In this document: positions 1 to 7,114 of the stretch, one piece after another
How positions within the stretch are numbered: the first letter of the stretch is position 1
Layout: each line of letters begins with the position of its first letter
Source: Deltaproteobacteria bacterium
Lineage (GTDB): Bacteria > Myxococcota_A > UBA796 > UBA2385
Assembly (NCBI GenBank): GCA_016845285.1
Contig: JAERSX010000521.1
Span: 1 to 7,671, forward strand
Direction of reading: 5' to 3'
DNA length: 7,671 bases
Made by a program: the position numbers and the translations under genes
Notes under the pieces: model-generated
The model's database searches: none
Told to the model about the DNA's origin: nothing
Seen by the model: only the letters and a program-made list of their open reading frames with translations

Positions 1-234
1 GTGCGGGACTGCTACGTGTTGGTGCGGTCCCGAGATCCTGACGCCACCGCCACCGTCGAGCTCGAGTTCGGCGTGACCCGGTCGGGCGCCGTCGCCCCAC
101 CCGAGCTCGAGGTGACCGGCACGGGGGGCACCGACTTCGAGCGCTGCGTGCTCGACCGGCTCGACGAAATGAACCTTCCACCCGGCATTCCAGGCCGTCA
201 CAGCTACTTCCTGAAGCTCGGCGCTCAGGGCTGA
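1..234 (+). CDS. C-terminal end of a protein with an AgmX/PglI-type C-terminal domain (5' truncated)
   Basis: The frame is open from the first base to a TGA at 232-234, giving 77 residues. The pattern begins with a Cys-Tyr pair (residues 4-5) and continues with a beta-rich stretch, a 'G-x-V' turn, a second Cys in 'ERCVLDRL' and a Pro-rich 'NLPPG' segment before a final strand. This is the layout of the AgmX/PglI C-terminal domain (TonB-C-like fold), common at the C-termini of Myxococcota gliding, adventurous-motility and envelope proteins. In that family the domain ends a longer protein, so the GTG at position 1 is probably an internal Val codon and the gene starts upstream of the window. The role of the full protein cannot be read from this fragment. 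The gene ends 56 bp before the molybdenum enzyme gene, and I see no clear terminator in that gap. Confidence 0.6.
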   Translation: MRDCYVLVRSRDPDATATVELEFGVTRSGAVAPPELEVTGTGGTDFERCVLDRLDEMNLPPGIPGRHSYFLKLGAQG

Positions 235-290
235 ACACCCCACGCTTCATTGCCCCGGAGGAGGCTGGGCGTTCAGGATAGGACCGCGTC

Positions 291-2462
291 ATGCCGGCCC
301 ACAATCTCTCCCGACGCGGCGTCCTGACAGGCCTCGGCACGCTGGTCCTCGGTGTCCAGCTGCACCCCACACAGGCCCGGGCCGCGTCGCCCGATGCCGT
401 CCCCAGCCAGGCCATCGCCATCAACGCCTTTGTGGCCCTCGACACCGACGGCACGGTGACCGTGCTCATCCCCAGCAGCGAGATGGGCCAGGGCGTCTCC
501 ACCTCCATGCCGCAGCTCCTGGCCGAGGAGCTCGATGCGGACTGGGACAAGGTGATCTGCCGCACGGCCCAGGAGGCTCCGGCGTACCGACTCCACCTGG
601 GACCCGGCTACACGACGATGATCACCGGCGCCTCCAACAGCATCATGGGCTGGGGCCGAGCCATGCGGGAGGCCGGCGCGGCCGCACGGTCGATGCTGAT
701 CGCAGCCGCGGCCGCGCGCTGGACCGTCGAGCCAGCACTGTGCACCACGTCCAAGGGCGTGGTCTCCCACCCCGGGGGCCAGTCGGCCACGTACGGCGAG
801 CTGGCCTCGGACGCCGCGAAGCTCCCGGTGCCCAGGAAGCCCCCGCTCAAGCGGCGCAGCAAGCACACCCTGGCCGGCACCTCGGTGCCCCGGACCGACC
901 TGGCCGCGAAGGTCGACGGCTCCGCGGTCTTCGGCGGTGACCTTCGCATCGAGGGCATGGTCCGAGCCTGTCCACTGGCCTGCCCCTTTCTGGAGGGCAC
1001 CGTCGCGGCGGTGGACGACACCACGGCCCTGGCCATCCCCGGTGTTCGGGGTGTGTACGTCTTCGAGGACTGGGTCGCGGTCACCGCAGACGACGTCTGG
1101 ACCGCCAAGAAGGGTGTCGCGGCCCTGACGGTCACCTGGGCGGAAGGCCCCCACACCGCCTTCGACAGCGCGAGCATCTCCGCGCAGCTCGAGGCTGCCA
1201 CCGCCCTCGACGCGCCCAACCGGATCAAGGCCGCCAACAGAGTGGGCTCGGCCATGGACATGTTGAGCGAAGATGGCGACTCCATCGACGTCTTCTACGA
1301 GGTGCCGCACCTCGAGCACGCGCCCATGGAGCCGCTGAACGCCACGGTCCGCATCCAGGCCGATCGCTGCGACATCTGGACCGGCACCCAAGCACAGACC
1401 CAGGTACGCAAACACACCGTCGAGCGGACAGGGCTCAAGCCGAGCCAGGTGTTCGTTCACACCCCCTACCTGGGGGGAGGGTTCGGCCGACGCAGCAACA
1501 CCGACTTCACCGACAAGGCCGTCGAGCTCGCCGTTCTGCTGGACACCCCCGTCCAGCTCCAGTACACCCGCGAGGAGACCACCCGGCACGGCTTCTACCG
1601 GCCAGCCGCCGCCGCGCGCCTGCGGGCCCGCCTCCATGATGGCCACGTCCACGCCTTGCACGTGCGCCTGGCCAGCGACAACATCCTGCACAACTTCCTG
1701 CCGAAGCTGCTGTGGGGCATGGGACAGGTCGCGGCCTTCCCCCTCGAGGGCTTCACCCACACGATGCCGTACCACTTCGAGCACCTGCTCGCCGACTGGT
1801 CGTTCGTCGATCTCCCCGTCCCCATCGGCTTCTGGCGCAGTGTGGGCCACAGCTTCAGCGCCTGGTTCCTCGAGTGCTTCCTCGATGAGTGCGCCCAGGC
1901 CCTGGGCAAGGACCCCCTCACCCTGCGGCGTGAGCTCATCAGCTCGGAGCACCCCCGCTTCCGCACCGTCCTCGACACCGTCGCCGAGAAGGCCGGCTGG
2001 GGCCAGGCACCCGAGGGCCGCTTCCAGGGCATCGCCCTGCACGGCTGTTTCGGCTCCATCTGTGCCGAGGTGGCCGAGGTCTCCATCGTCGACGGCCAGC
2101 CCAGGGTCCACAAGATCACCGCAGCGGTCGACTGCGGCCCCGTCGTGAACCCGCAGATCGTGAGAGACCAGATCATGGGCGGAGCGCTCATGGGGCTGAG
2201 CGCCGCACTCGGCGAGCGCATCGACTTCGAGGGCGGCCGCGTGGTGCAGTCCAACTTCCACGACTACCCCTTGTTGCGCATGGCCCAGGCACCAGCCGTC
2301 GAGGTCCACATCGTGGAGACCTTGGGGGCACCGGTCGGTGGCATCGGAGAGCTCGGCACCCCACCGGCTGCGCCCGCCCTCTGCAACGCCATCTTCGCGG
2401 CCACAGGCGTCCGGATCCGGACCCTCCCCGTCAGAGACTCCCTCCCGCTGGAGACCGCATGA
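291..2462 (+). CDS. iorB: Molybdopterin-binding large subunit, isoquinoline 1-oxidoreductase beta (IorB) type, Tat-exported
   Basis: This is the catalytic subunit (723 aa) of a xanthine-oxidase-family molybdenum hydroxylase, which oxidises an N-heterocycle or aldehyde with oxygen from water. A twin-arginine signal is visible (SRRGVLTG, residues 7-14) with a hydrophobic stretch and a likely cleavage after 'ARA' near residue 31, so the enzyme should be periplasmic. Family landmarks in order are 'EMGQGVSTSMPQLLAEEL', 'GRAMREAGAAARSML', 'DLAAKVDGSAVFGGD', the cofactor loop 'YLGGGFGRR', 'GFWRSVGHSF', 'VDCGPVVNPQ' and the C-terminal 'GGIGELGTPPAAPALCNA', with the catalytic Glu at residue 687. Length fits IorB proteins (about 700-750 aa). 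An 'AGGATAGGA' ribosome-binding sequence lies at 275-283, 7 bp before ATG. The stop overlaps the next start as ATGA. IorB is a broad family that also includes aldehyde and nicotinate dehydrogenases, so isoquinoline need not be the substrate. The large subunit preceding the small one is notable. Confidence 0.93.
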   Translation: MPAHNLSRRGVLTGLGTLVLGVQLHPTQARAASPDAVPSQAIAINAFVALDTDGTVTVLIPSSEMGQGVSTSMPQLLAEELDADWDKVICRTAQEAPAYRLHLGPGYTTMITGASNSIMGWGRAMREAGAAARSMLIAAAAARWTVEPALCTTSKGVVSHPGGQSATYGELASDAAKLPVPRKPPLKRRSKHTLAGTSVPRTDLAAKVDGSAVFGGDLRIEGMVRACPLACPFLEGTVAAVDDTTALAIPGVRGVYVFEDWVAVTADDVWTAKKGVAALTVTWAEGPHTAFDSASISAQLEAATALDAPNRIKAANRVGSAMDMLSEDGDSIDVFYEVPHLEHAPMEPLNATVRIQADRCDIWTGTQAQTQVRKHTVERTGLKPSQVFVHTPYLGGGFGRRSNTDFTDKAVELAVLLDTPVQLQYTREETTRHGFYRPAAAARLRARLHDGHVHALHVRLASDNILHNFLPKLLWGMGQVAAFPLEGFTHTMPYHFEHLLADWSFVDLPVPIGFWRSVGHSFSAWFLECFLDECAQALGKDPLTLRRELISSEHPRFRTVLDTVAEKAGWGQAPEGRFQGIALHGCFGSICAEVAEVSIVDGQPRVHKITAAVDCGPVVNPQIVRDQIMGGALMGLSAALGERIDFEGGRVVQSNFHDYPLLRMAQAPAVEVHIVETLGAPVGGIGELGTPPAAPALCNAIFAATGVRIRTLPVRDSLPLETA

Positions 2463-2962
2463 AGCTCACCGTCAACGGTGCCGCCGTCGAGGTCGAGGCC
2501 ACCGGCGACACCCCGCTGCTGTGGGTGCTGCGCGACCACCTCGACATGACCGGCACCCGCTTCGGCTGCGGCATGGCCCAGTGCGGCGCCTGCACCGTGC
2601 ACCTCGACGGCCTGCCCATCCGCTCCTGCGTCACCCCCCTCTCCGAGGTCGCCGGCCGCCGCATCACCACCATCGAAGGCCTCGCCAGAGACGACGTCCT
2701 CCACCCCGTGCAGCAGGCCTGGATCGACCACAGCGTGCCCCAGTGCGGCTACTGCCAGTCGGGCCAGATCATGAGCGCGGTGGCCCTGCTCACCTTCGTG
2801 CCGAGCCCCACGGACGACCACATCGACCGGGCCATGTCGGCCAACATCTGCCGCTGTGGCACCTACCCCCGCATCAAGGCGGCCATCAAGGACGCCGCGG
2901 CCCGCATCAACGGAGCCATGGGCAGCGTCGACCAGCCCGCGCCAGGCGGTCGCGATGAGTAG
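2459..2962 (+). CDS. iorA: Two-[2Fe-2S] small subunit, isoquinoline 1-oxidoreductase alpha (IorA) type
   Basis: This 167-aa subunit carries electrons from the molybdenum site of the upstream subunit to an external acceptor. The N-terminal plant-ferredoxin-type cluster is held by Cys37, Cys42, Cys45 and Cys57 ('CGMAQCGACTVHLDG'...'RSC'). The C-terminal helical cluster is held by Cys96, Cys99, Cys131 and Cys133 ('CGYCQSGQ' and 'ICRCGTYPRI'). All eight ligands are present, and the length is close to that of other IorA/CoxS-type subunits. It has no signal peptide, so it presumably folds with and is carried out by the Tat signal of the large subunit, as known for this family. The start codon overlaps the large-subunit stop (ATGA), with GGAG at 2450-2453 as ribosome-binding site, so translation is probably coupled. 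The 3' end overlaps the cytochrome gene by 8 bp. No FAD-binding medium subunit is present, as expected for the IorAB two-subunit type. Confidence 0.95.
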   Translation: MKLTVNGAAVEVEATGDTPLLWVLRDHLDMTGTRFGCGMAQCGACTVHLDGLPIRSCVTPLSEVAGRRITTIEGLARDDVLHPVQQAWIDHSVPQCGYCQSGQIMSAVALLTFVPSPTDDHIDRAMSANICRCGTYPRIKAAIKDAAARINGAMGSVDQPAPGGRDE

Positions 2963-3494
2963 GGGCTCGTGGCTCGCGGTCTCGCTGGTGCTCGCAGCCG
3001 GACCAGCAGCGGCCGAGGAGACCGACGAGGGCCTCGCCGCCTTCACCACCATCTACGGCGTGCTTCAGCACCCGCGCTGCCTGAACTGCCACCCAGACGG
3101 CGACAAGCCGCTGCAGTACGACGACAGCAGGCCCCACACCATGGAGGTCGATCGCATGTCCATGGCCACGGGCCTGCCGTGCAACACCTGCCACAGGGTC
3201 GAGGGCGTCGACGGCGAAGGCCTTCCCCCGGCCAACGATCCCTGGCTCATGGCGCCGCCCAGTCAGGCCTTCCAGGGACGCACCGAGGCCGCGCTCTGTG
3301 CGCAGCTCAAGGATCCTGCCACCAACGGCGACCGAGACCTCGCAGCCCTGCTGCACCACGTGGGCCACGACGCGCTCGTGCTCTACGGCTGGAGCCCGGG
3401 TGGCGGCCGGACCACGCCCGAGAGCTCCCACGCTGAATTCGTGGCGGCCTTCCAGACCTGGGTGGACGCGGGAGGGCCCTGCCCCAGCGAGTGA
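2955..3494 (+). CDS. Secreted diheme cytochrome c subunit associated with IorAB
   Basis: This 179-aa protein has a Sec signal peptide (residues 1 to about 20, ending 'AGPAAA') and two heme c attachment motifs, CLNCH at 42-46 and CNTCH at 76-80. The flanking pattern ('LQHPRCLNCHP', 'MAPPSQAFQG', 'LCAQLKDPATNGDRD', 'GWSPGGGR', 'FVAAFQTWVDAGGPCP') matches, from memory, a small family found beside IorAB genes and often labelled an isoquinoline 1-oxidoreductase subunit. It probably takes electrons from the iron-sulfur subunit in the periplasm and passes them to the respiratory chain. The ATG at 2955 is chosen over an in-frame start further upstream because it gives a clean signal peptide, has AGGCGG at 2944-2949, and overlaps the previous stop by only 8 bp. 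The acceptor role is inference from context; the heme motifs are seen directly. Confidence 0.87.
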   Translation: MSRGSWLAVSLVLAAGPAAAEETDEGLAAFTTIYGVLQHPRCLNCHPDGDKPLQYDDSRPHTMEVDRMSMATGLPCNTCHRVEGVDGEGLPPANDPWLMAPPSQAFQGRTEAALCAQLKDPATNGDRDLAALLHHVGHDALVLYGWSPGGGRTTPESSHAEFVAAFQTWVDAGGPCPSE

Positions 3495-3563
3495 GCCCCA
3501 GGCTCGACCGGCGGCGTTGTCCTGGCCCTCAGCACATCGCCGAATACAGCTGGGCTACCGCTC

Positions 3564-5033
3564 ATGGACACAGTCGAGACCAACATCGCCATCATCGGTG
3601 CCGGCTTCTCGGGCATCGCGACCGCGATCCGCCTCCTCCAAGAGGGCACCGAGGACTTCGTCATCCTCGAGCGGGCCGACGAGATCGGCGGCACCTGGCG
3701 AGACAACATCTACCCGGGCGTGGCCTGCGACGTGGCCAGCCACCTCTACTCGCTGTCGTTTGCGCCCAACCCCGACTGGAGCCACCACTACGCCGGCGGC
3801 GCCGAGATCCAGCGCTACCTCCTCCACCTGGTCGAGCGCTACGAGCTGCGCCGGTTCATGCGCTTCGGTGCCGAGGTGTTGTCGGGCCGCTTCGACGCGC
3901 AGGCCGGCCGCTGGACCCTCAGCTGCGCCGGTGAGCTGGTGGTGGACACCCGCTTCTTGATCTCCGGCGCCGGCGCCCTCAAGGACCCACGCATCCCCCC
4001 CATTCCCGGCGCCGAGACCTTCGCGGGTCCCGCCATGCACTCGGCCCGGTGGGACCCCACCGTCGCTCTGGCCGGCAAGCGCATCGGCGTCATCGGCACG
4101 GGTGCCAGCGCCATCCAGCTCGTGCCCGAGGTGGCCAAAGAGGCCGCACGGCTCGTGGTCTTCCAGCGCACCCCACCCTGGGTCATGTCCCAGCGCGACC
4201 GGGCCTTCACCGCCATCGAGCGCTGGCTCTTCCGCCACGTGACGCCCCTGCGCCTGCTGAAGCGCCTGAGCATCTACCTGCGCCATGAGTTCGCCTACCC
4301 CGCCTCCTTCACCGCCGACCGCTGGACGGGTCGTGTCTTCCGCCGTCTGCTCATCAATCACATCCGGCGCCAGGTCCGGGACCCCGACCTCGCACGGGCG
4401 CTCACACCCGCCTACCGCCCAGGCTGCAAGCGGATCCTCATCAACAACGCCTACCTGCCCGCCATGGCCCGCGACAACGTGTCGCTGTGCACCACGCCCA
4501 TCGCCGCCGTCGACGAGACCGGCGTGATCCTCGAGGGCGGCGACCACCACGAGCTCGACGTGTTGATCTGGTGTACCGGCTTCACCGTCGACGATCCCCT
4601 CGGCGGCCTGCGCCTGTACGGGCTGGAGGGTCGGGATCTCGCCCAGACCTGGGACGGCCGACCCAGCGCATACCTGGGCCTCACCATGCCGGGCTTCCCC
4701 AACGCCTTCATGCTGCTGGGCCCCAACACCGGCCTGGGCCACAACTCGGTGGTCTTCATGATGGAGGGGCAGGTCGAGTGGATCCTGCAGGCCCTGCGTC
4801 ACGTCAGCGCCGCCGGCCCCCGCGCCTGGCTCGACTGCAAGCCCGAGCGCCTGGAGCAGTTCCTCGCCGAGCTCGACCGCGCCCACGAGGGCCAGGTCTG
4901 GGCCACTGGCTGCCAGTCCTGGTACCTCAACGAGGCCGGCGAGAACTTCACGATCTGGCCGGGCAGCACGCTGTCTTACCGACGCCGAATCCGCCGCTTC
5001 GAGCCAGATGATTTCGTTCTCGGCTGCACATAG
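3564..5033 (+). CDS. Type I Baeyer-Villiger-like flavin-containing monooxygenase (FAD/NADPH)
   Basis: This 489-aa protein has the full type I Baeyer-Villiger layout. It contains an FAD Rossmann motif GAGFSG (residues 12-17), 'IGGTWRDNIYPGVACD' (41-56) and the fingerprint FxGxxxHxxxWD as 'FAGPAMHSARWD' (153-164). It also has an NADPH Rossmann motif GTGASA (178-183), 'WCTGF' (336-340) and 'GPNTGLGHNS' (386-395). The Trp-rich C-terminus ('CQSWYLNEAGENFTIWPG') is also typical. Enzymes of this group insert one oxygen of O2 next to a ketone carbonyl, giving an ester or lactone; some instead oxidise sulfur or nitrogen. There is no signal peptide or membrane segment, so it should be cytoplasmic, unlike its neighbours. 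It starts 69 bp after the cytochrome gene with no strong ribosome-binding sequence before ATG, and ends 34 bp before the copper monooxygenase gene. Substrate is unknown. Confidence 0.92.
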   Translation: MDTVETNIAIIGAGFSGIATAIRLLQEGTEDFVILERADEIGGTWRDNIYPGVACDVASHLYSLSFAPNPDWSHHYAGGAEIQRYLLHLVERYELRRFMRFGAEVLSGRFDAQAGRWTLSCAGELVVDTRFLISGAGALKDPRIPPIPGAETFAGPAMHSARWDPTVALAGKRIGVIGTGASAIQLVPEVAKEAARLVVFQRTPPWVMSQRDRAFTAIERWLFRHVTPLRLLKRLSIYLRHEFAYPASFTADRWTGRVFRRLLINHIRRQVRDPDLARALTPAYRPGCKRILINNAYLPAMARDNVSLCTTPIAAVDETGVILEGGDHHELDVLIWCTGFTVDDPLGGLRLYGLEGRDLAQTWDGRPSAYLGLTMPGFPNAFMLLGPNTGLGHNSVVFMMEGQVEWILQALRHVSAAGPRAWLDCKPERLEQFLAELDRAHEGQVWATGCQSWYLNEAGENFTIWPGSTLSYRRRIRRFEPDDFVLGCT

Positions 5034-5058
5034 TATACACGGCGGCTACATAGAGTGC

Positions 5059-5064
5059 GGAGGA
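5059..5064 (+). promoter_or_regulatory. Ribosome-binding site GGAGGA
   Basis: GGAGGA lies 3 bp before the ATG at 5068. The spacing is a little short, but together with the lipoprotein signal that follows it fixes the start at 5068. An in-frame ATG at 5008 lies inside the preceding gene and would add 20 residues ahead of the signal peptide. The AT-richer stretch TAGTATACAC (5031-5040), overlapping the upstream stop codon, could be a weak -10 element, but I found no convincing -35. Confidence 0.7.
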
Positions 5065-5067
5065 CCC

Positions 5068-6342
5068 ATGCGTCTCGCCTCGATCTACGCTCTCGCCGCC
5101 CTGCCCACCCTCGTCGCGTGCGGCGACAAGGACGAGGCCACCGCCGTCCCCGCCGAACCCGCGCCCACCTGGCACCAGGACGTGCGGCCGCTGTTCGAGC
5201 GCTCGTGCCTCGGCTGCCACGAGGACACACAGAGCCTCTCGGGCATCCCCCTGGACACCTACGAGCGTGCCTCCGGCATGGCCGAGTTCATCGGCACCTC
5301 CGTGAGCGCACGCACCATGCCCCCGTGGAGCGCCAGCGAGGACTGCAACACCTACGAAGGCTCGCTGGCTCTGAGCGACGAAGACGTCGCCATGGTCGAG
5401 GACTGGGTGGCCGCCGGTGCCCCCGAGGGCGACCCCGACGACCCTGCGCCCCCTGCCGACGGACTGGAGCTGCCCGCGCTGGAGCGGGTGGACCTGACCC
5501 TCGACATGCCCGTCGACTACATCCCCACCGCCCAGCCCGACGACTACCGCTGCTTCCTGCTCGAGTGGCCCTACGAAGAGACCATGTACGTCTCCGGCTA
5601 CGACATCCGCGCTGGCAACACCCAGACCGTCCACCACGTCATCCCCTTCATCATCGCCCCGGGCGATGTCGAGGCCTACCGTGAGCTGGAGGCCGAGGAT
5701 CCGGAGGACGGCTACGACTGCTACGGCGGCCCCGGCGGCGACATCGACACCCTCATCGATACCCGCTGGCTGGGCTCCTGGGCCCCAGGCGGCGGAGCCA
5801 ACGTGTTGCCCGAGGGCGCTGGTGTGCGCGTGGCCCCAGGCTCGGTCATCGCCCTGCAGATGCACTACTACGTCACCGAGGAAGACCCCGCCCCGGACCG
5901 CACGAGCGTCGACCTCCAGATCACCGACAGCGTGGACCTGGGCTCCGAGATCCAGCCCTGGACCGAGGTCTCCTGGCTCTTCGGCAGCGGCATGGACATC
6001 CCGGCCAACACCGACGGGGTCACCCACACCTTCACGCACACCTTCGACAGCTGGAGTTCCTTGGACATCCAGACGGCCGCCCTGCACATGCACACCCTGG
6101 GCCGCTCGGCGAGCCTCAAGGTCATTCACGCCGACGGCAGCGAGACCTGCGTGCTCGACGTGCCCGACTACGACTTCAACTGGCAGCGGAGCTACCGTCT
6201 GAGCGAGCCCGTCCAGATATCAGGCGGCGACACCCTGGAGCTCACCTGTGTGTGGGACAACGACACCGACCAGGACGTGGCCTGGGGGGACGGCACCGGC
6301 GACGAGATGTGCCTGGGCGTGACCCTGCTCACCTGGGACTGA
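5068..6342 (+). CDS. Lipoprotein: cytochrome c domain fused to a type II copper monooxygenase (PHM/DBH-like)
   Basis: This 424-aa protein starts with a lipoprotein signal (lipobox L-V-A-C, Cys18). A short Ala/Pro/Glu linker leads to a c-type heme domain with CLGCH at 47-51 and a likely axial Met84 in 'RTMPPW'. An Asp/Pro-rich hinge (about 120-132) precedes a core resembling peptidylglycine alpha-hydroxylating and dopamine beta-monooxygenases. All expected copper ligands can be placed: His189-His190 ('TVHHVIPF') and His266 ('MHYY') for the CuH site, and His340/His342 ('LHMHTLG') plus Met414 ('GDEMCLG') for the CuM site. Such enzymes hydroxylate C-H bonds with O2, using one-electron donors such as ascorbate. 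The fused cytochrome may supply those electrons; that is inference. The protein should be membrane-anchored outside the cytoplasm. It lies 34 bp after the flavin monooxygenase gene in the same direction, and its TGA is only 30 bp from the end of the convergent gene. The substrate is unknown; a peptide is not implied. Confidence 0.9.
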   Translation: MRLASIYALAALPTLVACGDKDEATAVPAEPAPTWHQDVRPLFERSCLGCHEDTQSLSGIPLDTYERASGMAEFIGTSVSARTMPPWSASEDCNTYEGSLALSDEDVAMVEDWVAAGAPEGDPDDPAPPADGLELPALERVDLTLDMPVDYIPTAQPDDYRCFLLEWPYEETMYVSGYDIRAGNTQTVHHVIPFIIAPGDVEAYRELEAEDPEDGYDCYGGPGGDIDTLIDTRWLGSWAPGGGANVLPEGAGVRVAPGSVIALQMHYYVTEEDPAPDRTSVDLQITDSVDLGSEIQPWTEVSWLFGSGMDIPANTDGVTHTFTHTFDSWSSLDIQTAALHMHTLGRSASLKVIHADGSETCVLDVPDYDFNWQRSYRLSEPVQISGGDTLELTCVWDNDTDQDVAWGDGTGDEMCLGVTLLTWD

Positions 6343-6372
6343 CGCGAGAGCCCCGCATCCAGGTCAACAGGC

Positions 6373-7020
6373 CTAGGAGGACTCGGTCTCGCCCCACCCC
6401 GTCGGCAGTCGCTTGCGGAGCGCCAGCTGGATGTTCTGCAGCGTGCAGCGGGCCAGCAAGAGCTCGCGCCAGCTGAGCGCGTCCACATCCTCCTGGCTGA
6501 GGTCATCGATGGTGGGCTGCACGACATCTGTGGTGAGCAACACCTTGAAGGCCTCCCAGCTCGCGTCCCGCTTCATGACGTCGCCGATGGTGGCGTCCTC
6601 GGGAAGGGGTCGCGGCCCAGTGTTCCGGAGGGTGCGGCGCGCGTGCACCTCCGCCCAGGCCACCTTCACGAGGTCTTGGAAGTCGATCTCACCCACCAGC
6701 AGGTGGTGGACGCCGTACTTCTGCTTGGCCTCCTTCTGGGCCTTCAAGGACTCGAGGCCCGCCTTGGACTTGCCGAAGACGATGAAGGCGGCCTCGTCCA
6801 TGAGGGGGAGCTGGCGCAGCGCCTGGGCCACCTCGAGGCCCGAGCCTCCCGGCTGACGCAGCGCGACGCACACCACGACGGGTGCGCGGCGCAGCGTGGT
6901 CTCGAGGGCGGTCGCGGGACTCCGCACGCCGATCACCTCGTAGCGGCGGCGCAGCATGGTGCAGAGCCTCTCCAGCCGAGACTTCAGCGGATCGACCACC
7001 AACACAAGGGGACGCTCCAT
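6373..7020 (-). CDS. Degenerate receiver (pseudo-receiver) domain protein with unrecognised C-terminal region
   Basis: This 215-aa protein opens like a CheY-type receiver ('LVLVVDP', residues 5-11; 'QPGGSGLEVAQALR', 56-69; 'HHLLVGEIDFQDLV', 105-118). The residues needed for phosphorylation are mostly missing. Aligned by eye, one of the two acidic residues is kept (Asp10) and the other is Pro11. The phosphoacceptor Asp is Ala53, the conserved Thr/Ser is Gly83 and the conserved Lys is Gly110. The C-terminal part (about 130-215) is Leu-rich and probably helical ('WRELLLARCTLQNIQLALRKR'), with no helix-turn-helix or enzyme domain that I recognise. It is therefore more likely a protein-interaction or phosphorylation-independent regulator than a normal response regulator. 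The start at 7020 is preferred over an in-frame ATG at 7065 because GGGAGG lies just upstream and the receiver fold begins at once. It is convergent with the copper monooxygenase gene and divergent from the downstream lipoprotein gene. Confidence 0.82.
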   Translation of the reverse strand: MERPLVLVVDPLKSRLERLCTMLRRRYEVIGVRSPATALETTLRRAPVVVCVALRQPGGSGLEVAQALRQLPLMDEAAFIVFGKSKAGLESLKAQKEAKQKYGVHHLLVGEIDFQDLVKVAWAEVHARRTLRNTGPRPLPEDATIGDVMKRDASWEAFKVLLTTDVVQPTIDDLSQEDVDALSWRELLLARCTLQNIQLALRKRLPTGWGETESS

Positions 7021-7024
7021 CCAC

Positions 7025-7030
7025 CCTCCC
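7025..7030 (-). promoter_or_regulatory. Ribosome-binding site of the pseudo-receiver gene
   Basis: On the minus strand GGGAGG lies 4 bp before the ATG at 7020, within GGGAGGGTGG. This supports the shorter protein over the version starting at 7065. Confidence 0.65.
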
Positions 7031-7054
7031 ACGAAACGAGCCTGTGAGAATTCG

Positions 7055-7071
7055 ACAATGATCACACAATG
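7055..7071. repeat. Direct repeat ACAATG x2, 11-bp period
   Basis: ACAATG occurs at 7055-7060 and 7066-7071, about one helical turn apart, separated by ATCAC. The spacing is suitable for side-by-side protein contacts on one DNA face. The repeats are short enough that chance is possible. Confidence 0.35.
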
Positions 7072-7094
7072 TGCCCGTATGCGTAGGGTACCGT

Positions 7095-7114
7095 GATCAG
7101 GAACCTGGATCAGG
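7095..7114. repeat. Direct repeat GATCAGG x2, 13-bp period
   Basis: GATCAGG occurs at 7095-7101 and 7108-7114, separated by AACCTG, and is followed at once by the odd palindrome AGGGGTCCCCT (7112-7122). The second copy overlaps the proposed ribosome-binding site of the lipoprotein gene, so binding there could affect either transcription or translation. Confidence 0.35.

Noticed and set aside
273..2309. A 678-codon open frame on the minus strand, antisense to the molybdenum enzyme gene
   Set aside because: Its translation is Gly/Ala/Val/His/Arg-rich with no recognisable domain, as expected from the antisense of a GC-rich gene. The plus-strand frame carries an unmistakable IorB protein.
3495..3563. 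CCAGG/CCTGG inverted words after the cytochrome gene as a possible terminator
   Set aside because: The stem is only about 5 bp with a long loop and no T-run. It gives no good reason to end transcription before the flavin monooxygenase gene.
3555..4886. A 443-codon minus-strand open frame opposite the flavin monooxygenase gene
   Set aside because: It is low in complexity (Gly/Ala/Val/Glu/Gln-rich), has no domain, and lies entirely opposite a well-supported gene.
4948..6129. A 393-codon minus-strand open frame opposite the copper monooxygenase gene
   Set aside because: It shows the same antisense composition pattern, while the plus strand encodes all heme and copper ligands in order.
6343..6372. 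The 30-bp gap between convergent genes as a bidirectional terminator
   Set aside because: I found no stable hairpin or T-tract in it.
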